Below are positions 27,494 through 36,381 of a stretch of 55,161 nt of DNA, piece by piece. This DNA comes from Halorubrum ezzemoulense DSM 17463 (GTDB lineage Archaea > Halobacteriota > Halobacteria > Halobacteriales > Haloferacaceae). Position 1 is the stretch's first letter; every line of letters starts with the position of its first letter. The notes beneath the pieces are model-generated. The model saw nothing but the letters and a program-made list of their open reading frames with translations. It ran no database searches and was not told where the DNA came from. The position numbers and the translations under genes were made by a program. The DNA lies in NCBI RefSeq assembly GCF_002114285.1, contig NZ_NEDJ01000016.1, positions 1 through 55,161 on the forward strand, in the 5' to 3' direction.

Positions 27494-29362
27494 ATGTTCG
27501 ATAAGGTTCTCGTGGCGAACCGCGGCGAGATCGCGGTCCGCGTGATGCGCGCCTGTGAAGAGCTCGGCGTCGACACCGTCGCCGTCTACAGCGACGCCGA
27601 CAAGCACGGCGGCCACGTCCGGTACGCGGACGAGGCGTACAACGTCGGGCCCGCCCGCGCGGCCGACTCGTACCTCGACGGCGAGGCGGTCGTCGACGCG
27701 GCGCGGTCCGCCGGCGCCGACGCGATCCACCCCGGCTACGGCTTCCTCGCGGAGAACGCCGAGTTCGCCGCCCGCGTCGAGGCCGCCGACGGGATCACGT
27801 GGATCGGTCCCGCGAGCGACGCGATGGAGCGGCTCGGCGAGAAGACGCACGCGCGCCGCGTGATGGACGACGCGGACGTGCCGATCGTCCCCGGGACGAC
27901 GGAGCCGGTCACCGACGTGGAGGCCGTCACGGCGTTCGGCGACGAGTACGGCTACCCCGTCGCGATCAAAGCGGAGGGCGGCGGCGGCGGCCGCGGGATG
28001 AAGGTCGTCGAGAGCGCCGACGAGGCCGAGGAGGCGCTCGAATCCGCCAAACGCGAGGGCGAGGCGTACTTCTCGAACGACTCGGTGTACCTCGAACGCT
28101 ACCTCCAGACCCCCCGCCACGTCGAGGTCCAGATCGTCGCCGACGAGGGCGACGACGGCGAGGGCCCCGCCGACACGTCCGACGTGGTCCACCTCGGCGA
28201 GCGCGACTGCTCGCTCCAGCGCCGCCACCAGAAGGTGATCGAGGAGGGGCCCTCCCCCGCGCTCTCCGACGAGCTGCGCGAGAAGATCGGCGAGGCCGCC
28301 CGCCGGGGCGTCGCCGCCGCCGACTACACCAACGCCGGCACCGTCGAGTTCCTCGTCGAGGAGGACCCCGACCGCGACCCGTCGGAGCCGCTCGGGCCCG
28401 ACACCCCATTCTACTTCCTCGAGGTCAACACTCGGATTCAGGTCGAACACACCGTCACCGAGGAGCTGACCGGGATCGACATCGTCAAAGAGCAGCTCCG
28501 GGTCGCCAGCGGCGAGGGGCTCTCCGTCTCGCAGGACGACGTCGAGCTGGAGGGCCACGCGATCGAGTTCCGGATCAACGCCGAGAACGCCGCGGACGAC
28601 TTCCAGCCCGCCAACGAGGGGTCGCTGGACACGTACGACCCGCCGGGCGGGATCGGCGTCCGCGTCGACGACGCGCTCCGGCAGGGCGACGAGCTTGTCA
28701 CGGACTACGACTCGATGATCGCGAAGCTGATCGTACGAGCCGGCGACCGCGAGACCTGTCTTGCCCGCTCGAAGCGCGCGCTCGCGGAGTACGACATCGA
28801 CGGCGTCGTCACCATCGTCCCGTTCCACCGGCTCATGCTCGACGACGAGCGCTTCGTCGACGGGACGCACACGACGAAGTACCTCGACGAGGAGCTCGAC
28901 CGGGAGCTGGTCGCCGAGGCGCAGGAGCGCTGGGGCTCCGAGACGGTCGGCGCCGCGGACGACGACGAGGAGGTGACCGAACGCGAATTCACCGTCGAGG
29001 TGAACGGCAAGCGCTTCGACGTCGAGTTAGAGGAGCGCGGCGCGCCCGCGATCCCGGTCCCGGAGGGCGGTGGGAGCGGCCAGCAACGCCCGCCGCAAGC
29101 GAAATCCGACGACGGCGGCGACGAGGGCGACGTCGACGTCGCGGAGGGCGGCGAGGCGATCGACGCGGAGATGCAGGGAACGATCCTCTCGGTCGACGTC
29201 GCGGAGGGCGACGAGGTCGCCGCCGGCGACGTGGTCTGCGTCCTCGAGGCGATGAAGATGGAGAACGACGTGGTCGCCGAGCGCGGCGGCACCGTCGCGG
29301 GGGTCCACGTCGCGGAGGGCGACAGCGTCGACATGGGCGACGTGCTGATCGTGTTGGAGTAG
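27494..29362 (+). CDS. pccA: Acyl-CoA (propionyl-CoA) carboxylase, biotin carboxylase/BCCP subunit (alpha)
   Basis: 622 residues. The first 450 are biotin carboxylase: [19 protein letters not shown]-grasp loop [25 protein letters not shown] and the active DYDSMIAKL. After an acidic, Gly/Gln-rich linker comes the biotin carrier domain with EAMKMEND; Lys588 receives biotin. The enzyme uses ATP and bicarbonate to carboxylate biotin for PccB. The ATG at 27494 gives the family start; a GTG at 27476 is in frame. It is separated from pccB-pccX by about 570 bases and a small opposite gene, so it has its own promoter. Confidence 0.95.
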   Translation: MFDKVLVANRGEIAVRVMRACEELGVDTVAVYSDADKHGGHVRYADEAYNVGPARAADSYLDGEAVVDAARSAGADAIHPGYGFLAENAEFAARVEAADGITWIGPASDAMERLGEKTHARRVMDDADVPIVPGTTEPVTDVEAVTAFGDEYGYPVAIKAEGGGGGRGMKVVESADEAEEALESAKREGEAYFSNDSVYLERYLQTPRHVEVQIVADEGDDGEGPADTSDVVHLGERDCSLQRRHQKVIEEGPSPALSDELREKIGEAARRGVAAADYTNAGTVEFLVEEDPDRDPSEPLGPDTPFYFLEVNTRIQVEHTVTEELTGIDIVKEQLRVASGEGLSVSQDDVELEGHAIEFRINAENAADDFQPANEGSLDTYDPPGGIGVRVDDALRQGDELVTDYDSMIAKLIVRAGDRETCLARSKRALAEYDIDGVVTIVPFHRLMLDDERFVDGTHTTKYLDEELDRELVAEAQERWGSETVGAADDDEEVTEREFTVEVNGKRFDVELEERGAPAIPVPEGGGSGQQRPPQAKSDDGGDEGDVDVAEGGEAIDAEMQGTILSVDVAEGDEVAAGDVVCVLEAMKMENDVVAERGGTVAGVHVAEGDSVDMGDVLIVLE

Positions 29363-29498
29363 TCGGACTCCCGTCCCCGCGAGTCGCTTCGCGCGTTGCC
29401 GCGGTGACGAACCCGTCTCTCACGGCACTCGCGGTGGCTCTATCACTGGAAATAATCGGCGGGAATGATTGATACGACCGCGTCGCCGAGAGTCCGTA

Positions 29499-32400
29499 AT
29501 GGAACACCCGAGCGACGAACACCCGGAGCGGATTCACGTGCTGTACGTGAACGGCGACGCCGACTTCGCCGAACTCGCCCGGGCGAAACTCGAACGGATC
29601 GCCCCGCGAGTCACGGTGACGACCGTCGGCGACGCGCGGGCCGCCCTCGATCGGGCGATCGAGGGCTCCGCCGACTGCCTCGTCACCTCGTACTCGCTGC
29701 CGGAGGGGACCGGGATCGACCTCGTCTCGCGAGTCGGGACCGAGCGCCCCGACCTGCCGACGGTCCTCTTCACCGGGAGGGGCAGCGAACGGATCGCCAG
29801 CGAGGCGACCCAGGCCGGCGTGTCGGACTACATCCCGATCCACGGGACCCAGGACAGCTTCGAACTGCTCGCCGGGCGGATCCGGACGCTCGTCGACGCG
29901 GCGCGCAAGCAGGCGGCCGCCGAGCGGTTGTCGGACCGCTTCCAGCGGACGCTCGAACGCGCCACCGACGCGATCTACGCGGTCGACGACGACTGGCGGG
30001 TGGAGTACATGAACGACACGATGGCCGAGCGGGTCGACCGCGACCCGGAGCGCATCGTCGGGAACACGATCTGGGAGGCGTTCCCGTCGATAGTGGGGAC
30101 GGAGCTCGAAGAGCGGTATCGCACGGCGATGGCCACCGGGGAACCGGCGTCGTTCGAGCAGCGGCTCGGCGAGCCGTTCGACTACTGGGTCGAGGTGCGG
30201 GCGTTCCCGGACGAGGACGGGCTCACCGTCTTCTCGCGGGAGATCACTGACGACCGGGAACGCGAACTGGAGCTGGAGCGCAGCGAAGCGGTACTGGAGA
30301 ACGTCCACGACGCGGTGACGGTCGTCGACGAGGACCGGTCCGTCGTCTTCGCGAACGCGGCCGCGGGCCGACTGCTGTCGGACGATCGGTCGGCGGACCT
30401 CACGGGGGAGCGGCTCTCCGACCTCGTCGGCGACCGCGTCGGCGAGTCGGACGCTCGCGCGTTCTCCGAGACCGTCGACCTGACGCTCGACGAGATAGAG
30501 AGCGACGGCGGGACCTCCGGGTTCTACGACGCAGACCTCCAGATGGACGTCGCCGTCGGAGGCGGCCAGCGGACGTTCGACATTCGGCTGACGCCGTTCC
30601 AGCGCCGATCGACCAACCAGGTGCTCGTCGTCGCCCGCGACGTGACCGAACAGAGCGAGGCGAAACGCCAGCTGGAACGGGAGCGAGACGCGCTCCGAGA
30701 GCTCCAGACCGTCATGGGGAAAACCGACATCTCGGCCACGGCTCGCCTCCGGGACCTCCTCCGTGTCGGCTGCCGGACGCTCGGGCTCGAGATCGGCATC
30801 GTCTCGCGGATCCGCGACGACGACTACACGGTCGAAGCGGTTCACGCGCCGGACGCCGACCTCGAGGCCGGCGATCGGTTCGACCTCGAAACGACGTACT
30901 GCGCGGAAGTGGTCGAGACCGACTCCGTCTGCTCGTTCGCCGACGCGGTCAGCGACGGGAAGGAGACGCATCCCGCGTACCGCGACCTCGAACTCGAGTC
31001 GTACATCGGCGTGCCGCTCGTCGTCGACGGCGCCCGCTACGGGACGGTCAACTTCTCGAGCCCGACGACGCGGGTTGCCCCGTTCGGGGCGCTCGAACGG
31101 ACGTTCGTCGAGCTGTTGGCCGAGCTCGTGAGCGCCGAGCTCTCCCGGGCGCGAGACCGCGCCGAACTGGAGCGACAGGAGTTCCTCTTCGACCGCGTCC
31201 AGGACATCGCGGACATCGGCGTCTGGGAGTACTTCCCGTCGCGAGAGGAGCTCACGTGGTCGGACGGGACGCGCCGGATCCACGGCGTCGACGCGGGGTA
31301 CGAGCCGTCGATCGACAACGCGGTCGAGTTCTACCACCCGGACGACCGCGCGACGATCACCGACGCGGTCGAGGCCGCGGTCGAGGACGGGGAGCGGTAC
31401 GACCTCGACCTCCGGATCGAGCGGGCGGACGGCGAGGTGCGCGACGTCCGAGCGTGGGGGGAGTACGTCGAGGACGCGCGGCGGGGCGACGCGGCGCTTC
31501 GCGGCGTGTTCCAAGACGTGACGGAGCGGGAGGCGAAGCGGCGCGAACACCAGGCACTCGCGGAGGAGTACGCGGCGCTGCTGGAGACGTCCGGCGACGC
31601 GATATTCCTGCTTGACGTCGACGCCGCCGGCGACGAGCCGTCGTTCGAGTTCGCCCGACTCAGCCCCGGCTACGAGTCACAGACCGGGCTCACGACCGCG
31701 GACGTCCGGGGTGAGACGCCGCGGGCGGTGTTCGGGGAGGAGCAGGGGGCCGAACTCGCGGCCAACTACGCCCGCTGCGTCGCCGAGGGCGAGCCGATAT
31801 CGTACAGCGAGGAGCTCGAGACCGTCGCCGACGGCCGCTTTTGGGAGACTAGCCTCGCACCGGTGATCGTCGACGGCGAGACGGTCCGGCTCGTGGGTAT
31901 CGCCCGGAACGTGACCGAGCGGGTCGAACGGGAGCGGGAGCTCGAGGCGACGAACCAGCGACTGGAGTCGCTCATCGAGGCGACCCCGCTCACCGTCATG
32001 GAAGTCGACGCCGACGGGAGCGTCGTCCGCTGGAACGAGGAGGCCGAGACCATGTTCGGCTGGTCCCACGAGGAGGTGCGCGGCGAGGAGAACCCGCTCG
32101 TCTCGGCGGAGCGGTGGGACGAGTTCGCCGCGCACCGGCGGCGGGCGCTCCGCGGCGAGCGGGTCCGCGCCGAGGAGGTACGGCTAGAGACGAGGGCCGG
32201 GGCGGAGCTGGATCTCCTCCTGTCTATCGCCCCGATAACGGATCCCGACGCCGAGGTCACGGGCACGCTCGCCGTCGTCGAGGACATCTCCGACCAGAAG
32301 CAGCTGGAGGGCCGGCTCCGGGCGCTCCAGGAGACCGCTCAGCGGCTCAGCAGCGCCGAGTCCGCCGGGGGGATCGGCTCCGTCGCCGTCGGCGCCGCGG

Positions 32401-33404
32401 CCGACGTCCTCGGCCTCGACATCACCGCGGCGTGGGAGCACGACGAGCGGGCGGACGCGCTCGTCCCGATCAGCGAAACGCCGGCGACGACGGACCTGTT
32501 CGGAGCGGCGCCTCGGTTAGACCGCGGCGAGGGGCTCGCGTGGGACGCGTTCGAGTCGGGGGAGACGCGGGTGTACGACGACCTCGACGACGCGGACCGC
32601 CGATACGACCCCGACACGCCGATCCAGAGCGTGGTCATCGTCCCGCTGGGCGAGTACGGCGTCATGATCACCGGGTCGACGTCGCCCCGCGAGTTCTCCG
32701 AGACCGACGTCGACCTGTTCCGGATCCTCGGCGCGACCGTCGAGGCGGCCTTCGCGCGGGCGAGCCGTGAGGCGGAGCTCCAGCGACAGAACGAGCGGCG
32801 CGACGAGTTCGCGAGCGTCGTCGCCCACGACCTCAGGAACCCGATCACCGTCGCGCAGGGGTTCCTCGAAATCGCGGCGGAGACGGGCGACCCGGACCAC
32901 TTCGACCGGGTACAGTCGGCGCACGACCGGACCGAGCGGCTCATCGAGGACCTGCGCGCGCTGGCTCGCGGCGAGGCCGCGGTCGAGGACGCCGAGACTG
33001 TGGACCTCGGGACCGTGACGATGGAGGCGTGGGGGTACGTCGACACGGACGAGGCGGCGCTCGCGGTCGCGGACGCCGTCCCGACGGTCACCGGCGATCC
33101 GGGGCGCCTGACGCAGCTCTTCGAGAACCTCTTTCGGAACGCGGTCGAACACGGCGGGTCGACCGTCTCGGTGACCGTCGGGCGGCTGGACGGTGACGGG
33201 GGCTTCTACGTGGAGGACGACGGGAGCGGGATCCCGCCGGATCGACGCGACGAGGTGCTCCGTCACGGCGTCACGTCCAGCGACGGAGGGACCGGCTTCG
33301 GGCTCTCGATCGTGGCCGACATCGCGGAGGCGCACGGCTGGACGGTCGCCGTGACGGAGGGGAGCGACGGCGGCGCGCGGTTCGAGTTCGACGCGGCCGC
33401 GTAG
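29499..33404 (+). CDS. Multi-PAS/GAF sensor histidine kinase with receiver-like N-terminal domain
   Basis: 1301 residues, no membrane segment, so a cytoplasmic sensor. Order: receiver-like domain (about 10-130), PAS (about 145-260), PAS (about 265-390), GAF (about 400-560), PAS (565-690), PAS (about 690-820), PAS (about 820-940), GAF (about 945-1090), dimerisation helix with VVAHDLRNP (His1110 is the phospho-acceptor), then HATPase with N box FENLFRNAVEH, G1 DDGSGIPP and G2 GGTGFGLSIV. The receiver-like part lacks the acceptor Asp: the strand reads LVTSYSLP with Ser64 where an Asp is expected. The ATG at 29499 was preferred to an in-frame TTG at 29469. A matching response regulator is not adjacent. 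Confidence 0.93.
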   Translation: MEHPSDEHPERIHVLYVNGDADFAELARAKLERIAPRVTVTTVGDARAALDRAIEGSADCLVTSYSLPEGTGIDLVSRVGTERPDLPTVLFTGRGSERIASEATQAGVSDYIPIHGTQDSFELLAGRIRTLVDAARKQAAAERLSDRFQRTLERATDAIYAVDDDWRVEYMNDTMAERVDRDPERIVGNTIWEAFPSIVGTELEERYRTAMATGEPASFEQRLGEPFDYWVEVRAFPDEDGLTVFSREITDDRERELELERSEAVLENVHDAVTVVDEDRSVVFANAAAGRLLSDDRSADLTGERLSDLVGDRVGESDARAFSETVDLTLDEIESDGGTSGFYDADLQMDVAVGGGQRTFDIRLTPFQRRSTNQVLVVARDVTEQSEAKRQLERERDALRELQTVMGKTDISATARLRDLLRVGCRTLGLEIGIVSRIRDDDYTVEAVHAPDADLEAGDRFDLETTYCAEVVETDSVCSFADAVSDGKETHPAYRDLELESYIGVPLVVDGARYGTVNFSSPTTRVAPFGALERTFVELLAELVSAELSRARDRAELERQEFLFDRVQDIADIGVWEYFPSREELTWSDGTRRIHGVDAGYEPSIDNAVEFYHPDDRATITDAVEAAVEDGERYDLDLRIERADGEVRDVRAWGEYVEDARRGDAALRGVFQDVTEREAKRREHQALAEEYAALLETSGDAIFLLDVDAAGDEPSFEFARLSPGYESQTGLTTADVRGETPRAVFGEEQGAELAANYARCVAEGEPISYSEELETVADGRFWETSLAPVIVDGETVRLVGIARNVTERVERERELEATNQRLESLIEATPLTVMEVDADGSVVRWNEEAETMFGWSHEEVRGEENPLVSAERWDEFAAHRRRALRGERVRAEEVRLETRAGAELDLLLSIAPITDPDAEVTGTLAVVEDISDQKQLEGRLRALQETAQRLSSAESAGGIGSVAVGAAADVLGLDITAAWEHDERADALVPISETPATTDLFGAAPRLDRGEGLAWDAFESGETRVYDDLDDADRRYDPDTPIQSVVIVPLGEYGVMITGSTSPREFSETDVDLFRILGATVEAAFARASREAELQRQNERRDEFASVVAHDLRNPITVAQGFLEIAAETGDPDHFDRVQSAHDRTERLIEDLRALARGEAAVEDAETVDLGTVTMEAWGYVDTDEAALAVADAVPTVTGDPGRLTQLFENLFRNAVEHGGSTVSVTVGRLDGDGGFYVEDDGSGIPPDRRDEVLRHGVTSSDGGTGFGLSIVADIAEAHGWTVAVTEGSDGGARFEFDAAA

Positions 33405-33463
33405 GGCCGCACCCGAGTCGGAGCGGGGGACCGCGACGTCGGTCGGGCCGATCTGACCGACGC

Positions 33464-33472
33464 TGTTTAACC
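33464..33472 (+). promoter_or_regulatory. TATA box of the SWIM protein gene
   Basis: TGTTTAACC 23-31 bases before the ATG at 33495; a leaderless promoter. Confidence 0.62.
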
Positions 33473-33494
33473 GAACGCCCGAGAACGAGGGGGT

Positions 33495-33842
33495 ATGGAA
33501 CCGGTCGACGACTGGCGGTCGGCGATCGCCGAGGCCGGCGAGCTGACCGGCCCGATCGCCGCGGCCCTCGTCGAGGCCCACGGCGACCGCGGCCAGCGCG
33601 CGATCGAGGCCGTCGGCGAGGGGCGCGTGAAGCGGTACCGCGATTTCACCGTCGTCGTCGGCCACGAGGACGAGTACGTGGTCGAAGACGGGGAGTGTAC
33701 CTGCGCGGACGCGACGTACAACCTCGACGCCGACGACCCCGACGAGCGCTGCTGGCACGCCATCGCGGTCGACGTCGCGGACGCGCTCGACGCCGTCGAC
33801 CACCACGACATGTGGTACTCCGAGGTCCGCGAGTTTCTCTGA
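33495..33842 (+). CDS. Stand-alone SWIM zinc-finger protein
   Basis: 115 residues. The signature CxCx(n)CxH is met by CTC (Cys68, Cys70) and CWH (Cys86, His88). SWIM fingers bind DNA or proteins and are often fused to transposases, helicases or recombination mediators; here the domain is the whole protein. The N-terminal 45 residues are helical with WRSAIAEAGEL. The C-terminal YSEVREFL closes the fold. A strong TATA box gives a leaderless transcript. Neighbours do not reveal the partner. Confidence 0.83.
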   Translation: MEPVDDWRSAIAEAGELTGPIAAALVEAHGDRGQRAIEAVGEGRVKRYRDFTVVVGHEDEYVVEDGECTCADATYNLDADDPDERCWHAIAVDVADALDAVDHHDMWYSEVREFL

Positions 33843-33968
33843 GGCCGCCGCCCGCGCCGCTAAGCGTCGCTGCCGCCGCCGCTCTGGGTCGTCGGACCCC
33901 ACCAAAACAGCCGCCGCTCGCCCGCGTGAGGCGACGTTTTTCGCGAACTTCGGTCTGAGAGTCGAAAA

Positions 33969-33977
33969 CGTTTACAA
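33969..33977 (+). promoter_or_regulatory. TATA box of the TRAM protein gene
   Basis: CGTTTACAA 24-32 bases before the ATG at 34001. Confidence 0.6.
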
Positions 33978-34000
33978 CAGCGGCCGGTCTCCCCTACGGT

Positions 34001-34480
34001 ATGGCGGACTGTCCACTCGCCGACGACTGCCCCAGCTTCGACGAACGGATCCAGGGGATGGGGTGTCAACACTACGGCAACAAAGGCGGCGCGGAGTGGT
34101 GTAACCACTACGACATGCCGATCTACGAGCTGAAACAGCAGCCGGTCCAGCCCGGCGAGGCGGTCGTCGTCGAGGTCGACGACATCCACGAGAGCGGTGC
34201 TGGCGTCGGCCGCACCGACGACGGGTTCATCGTCCTCGTCGACGGGCTCCTCCCCCCGGCGCGCGCCGAGGTCAAGATCCACCGCGTGAAGTCCAGCCAC
34301 GCGACGGCGCAGGAAGTCGTCGAGCGCCTCCCCGACGACCCGGACGCCGAGGCGTCCGACGACGACGCGGACGCCGAGGGGAATGACGAGGAGGAGAGCG
34401 AGGACGACGAGGGTCGCAGTCGCCGCGACCGCCCGGACCGCGAACGGCTCGGCAGCCGCGAGAACTTCTGGGGCAAGTGA
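34001..34480 (+). CDS. TRAM-domain protein with N-terminal cysteine cluster
   Basis: 159 residues. A TRAM domain (about 50-107, DDIHESGAGVGRTDDGFIVLVDGLLP), a small beta barrel that binds RNA, usually in tRNA-modifying enzymes or as stand-alone archaeal RNA chaperones. Before it lie four cysteines (4, 10, 22, 34) in CPLADDCPS and MGCQHYGNKGGAEWCNHY, probably a metal site. The tail after about 110 is extremely acidic then Arg-rich (RSRRDRPDRERLGSREN). Probable RNA-binding role is from the family; the target is unknown. Confidence 0.87.
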   Translation: MADCPLADDCPSFDERIQGMGCQHYGNKGGAEWCNHYDMPIYELKQQPVQPGEAVVVEVDDIHESGAGVGRTDDGFIVLVDGLLPPARAEVKIHRVKSSHATAQEVVERLPDDPDAEASDDDADAEGNDEEESEDDEGRSRRDRPDRERLGSRENFWGK

Positions 34481-34617
34481 CGGCGTCTCGGGGGAGCCCC
34501 GCCCCACGGACAGTCCGGACGCCGTCGATCCGTCGCGCGATTCTCCGCCGCCCGACTCCCGCGACGCCCGTCGCCTGAAACCGCCGTTTTTTGAGCGACC
34601 GGCCCGTCGATGACCAC

Positions 34618-35103
34618 ATGGTGGCAGACGACGAGCAGCCGGAGCCGGTCGATGTCGACGCCGACTCGATCCTGGAGGGGGCTGGGTTCGACGCCGACGA
34701 GAGCGTGCTCACGCGCCGGCAGGCGGAGGTGTTAGCGCTCCGCGAGCGCGGGCTCCGACAGTCGGACATCGCCGGCCGACTCGGCACCTCTCGCGCGAAC
34801 GTCTCCAGCGTCGAGGCCAGCGCCCGCGACAACGTCGAGCGCGCCCGCGAGACGGTCGCGTTCGCGGAGGCGCTGTCCTCGCCGGTCCGCGTCGAGATCG
34901 AGGCGGGAACCGACCTCTACGACGCGCCGAAGCGGGTGTACGACGCCTGCGACGAGGCGGGCGTCAAGGTGAACCAGACCGCCCCGGAGCTGATGAAGGC
35001 GATCGGCGACCGCGCGGGAGACGCGGTCCACGGCCGCGAGGTCCGCAACCGGCTGTTCGTCACGGTCGCCGCCGACGGGCAGATCCGCGTCCGGCGGCCG
35101 TAG
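34618..35103 (+). CDS. Tfx family DNA-binding transcriptional regulator
   Basis: 161 residues. The helix-turn-helix reads LTRRQAEVLALRERGL then QSDIAGRLGTSRANVSSVE, the Tfx signature first described in a methanogen regulator of the formylmethanofuran dehydrogenase operon. A C-terminal dimerisation and possibly ligand domain follows. The regulated genes are unknown here. The ATG at 34618 was preferred to an in-frame TTG at 34591. It converges with the M14-like gene downstream. Confidence 0.88.
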   Translation: MVADDEQPEPVDVDADSILEGAGFDADESVLTRRQAEVLALRERGLRQSDIAGRLGTSRANVSSVEASARDNVERARETVAFAEALSSPVRVEIEAGTDLYDAPKRVYDACDEAGVKVNQTAPELMKAIGDRAGDAVHGREVRNRLFVTVAADGQIRVRRP

Positions 35104-35131
35104 CCTCGCGCCGCAGTCGGTTTCCGCTCTC

Positions 35132-36148
35132 TCACTCCACGTCGATCCGCTCCGCGACGCCGACGAGCGTCGCGCCCGCGGTGACCGTTGCCTCGCGGGC
35201 GACCGAGTACGCGATCCCGTCGCGGTCGGCGCGCGCGACCTGATGCGTCTCGAACGTCGTCGGGTCGAACACCTCGCCGACGCGGTCGCCCTCGGTCACC
35301 CGGTCCCCGACGGCGAGGTCTGGCTCGGGGACGAACAGCCCGGAGTCGCCGGCGGTCACCCGCCCGAGGTGGTTGCGCGCGACGACGCCGTCCCACGGCT
35401 CGGGCTCGCCGTCGAGCAGCCCCTCGTGTCGCAGCGCGCCGATCATCCCGGCCACGCCGGTCTCGACCGCCGCCGGGACGACCTCCCGGCTGTGGGCGAG
35501 CTCGGGCGTGATCGTCGGGATCCCCTCGCGGGTGGCCGCGACCCGGAGCTTCCCGGCGAACCCGCGCTCGTCCCACTCCGTGTCCGCGTCGTCTCCGGCC
35601 GCCTCCGCGAGCAGCAGGTCGGTGCCGAACGCCTCCGCGAGCCCGCGGCAGGCGTCGTCGCCGCGCATGTACACCGCGTGGGTCGCCATCGACGGCGACC
35701 CGGTGTGGAGGTCGACGATCGCGTCCGCCTCGCCCGCGAACGCCCAGAGCCGGGCGGCCATCCGGTCGTGGAGCGACCCCTCCGGGTCGCCGGGCCAGCA
35801 TCGGTTCATGTTCGGCTGGCGCGAGTCGAGCGACTCCGGCGTCGTGTACGAGACCCGGTCGAAGGTGAGCGGGTCGGCGACGGGGACCGTCACGAGCGTG
35901 CCGGTGAGACCGGCGGCCGTGGGCTCGGCTCCGTCCCCGGTTTCGGCTCCGGACGCGCCCTCGGCGCCGTCGCCGACGAGCCGGTCGTGGAGCCGCCGGA
36001 GCACCGCGGTCCCGTTCACCTCCCGGCCGTGTTGGGCCGCTTGCGTGTACACCACGGGCGCGTCCTCGGGCGCGTCGAGTTCGGGGCCGTCGTCGCCGTC
36101 GACGAGTTCGCCCTCGCCGTACGCGTGGACGGTCGTCCGGATCGGCAC
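35132..36148 (-). CDS. Succinylglutamate desuccinylase/aspartoacylase (M14-like) family protein
   Basis: 338 residues from the first recognised start codon (GTG 36148). The zinc-site motif is VVYTQAAQHGREVNG (His-x-x-Glu-like in this subgroup) and DLHTGS. The central NMNRCWPGDPEGS and a C-terminal biotinyl-lipoyl-like barrel (FVPEPDLAVGDRVTEGDRVG) are typical of the AstE/AspA-related deacylases of haloarchaea. Substrate unknown. The frame continues upstream to a TAA at 36219-36221 (inside the TATA box) and encodes HTSRELTLARLPSG, which looks like the true family N-terminus, but no ATG/GTG/TTG is available there; see findings. Start therefore uncertain. Confidence 0.85.
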   Translation of the reverse strand: MPIRTTVHAYGEGELVDGDDGPELDAPEDAPVVYTQAAQHGREVNGTAVLRRLHDRLVGDGAEGASGAETGDGAEPTAAGLTGTLVTVPVADPLTFDRVSYTTPESLDSRQPNMNRCWPGDPEGSLHDRMAARLWAFAGEADAIVDLHTGSPSMATHAVYMRGDDACRGLAEAFGTDLLLAEAAGDDADTEWDERGFAGKLRVAATREGIPTITPELAHSREVVPAAVETGVAGMIGALRHEGLLDGEPEPWDGVVARNHLGRVTAGDSGLFVPEPDLAVGDRVTEGDRVGEVFDPTTFETHQVARADRDGIAYSVAREATVTAGATLVGVAERIDVE

Positions 36149-36215
36149 GCCCGAGGGGAGCCGCGCGAGCGTCAGTTCTCGGCTGGTGTGTATGGTCCGG
36201 ATCGGGGCGGATCGG

Positions 36216-36224
36216 GGTTATACC
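36216..36224 (-). promoter_or_regulatory. TATA box upstream of the M14-like gene
   Basis: GGTATAACC on the minus strand. Transcription from it should begin near 36193, where the in-frame codon is ATA, and 45 bases before the annotated GTG. Confidence 0.6.
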
Positions 36225-36231
36225 TCGGGGG

Positions 36232-36311
36232 TTCGGTCGCCGTGCGCTTCGGCCGCCGTGCGGTTCGGTCGCCGTGCGCTTCGGCCGCCGTGCGGTTCGG
36301 CCGCCGTGCGG
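36232..36311. repeat. Tandem repeat, five copies of 16 bp
   Basis: Five contiguous units TTCGGYCGCCGTGCGS in the gap between two divergent genes. Units alternate in two positions (T/C and C/G) as types A, B, A, B, B, indicating stepwise duplication. It lies between the M14-like gene promoter and the beta-lactamase-fold gene. Confidence 0.92.
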
Positions 36312-36381
36312 TCGCTCCCGCCCCGACTTCTGCCGCGCCCCGACCGCGGACGCTAAGGCCGTGGCCCGCCGAGAGCGTCCC

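Noticed and set aside
28989-31550. 853-codon minus-strand frame opposite pccA and the sensor kinase
   Set aside because: Crosses two well-supported genes, low-complexity Arg/Val/Asp composition, no motif.
33860-33930. Minus-strand tail reading RLFWWGPTTQSGGGSDA
   Set aside because: Looks protein-like but has no start codon close enough and no promoter; the frame upstream is a shadow of the TRAM gene.
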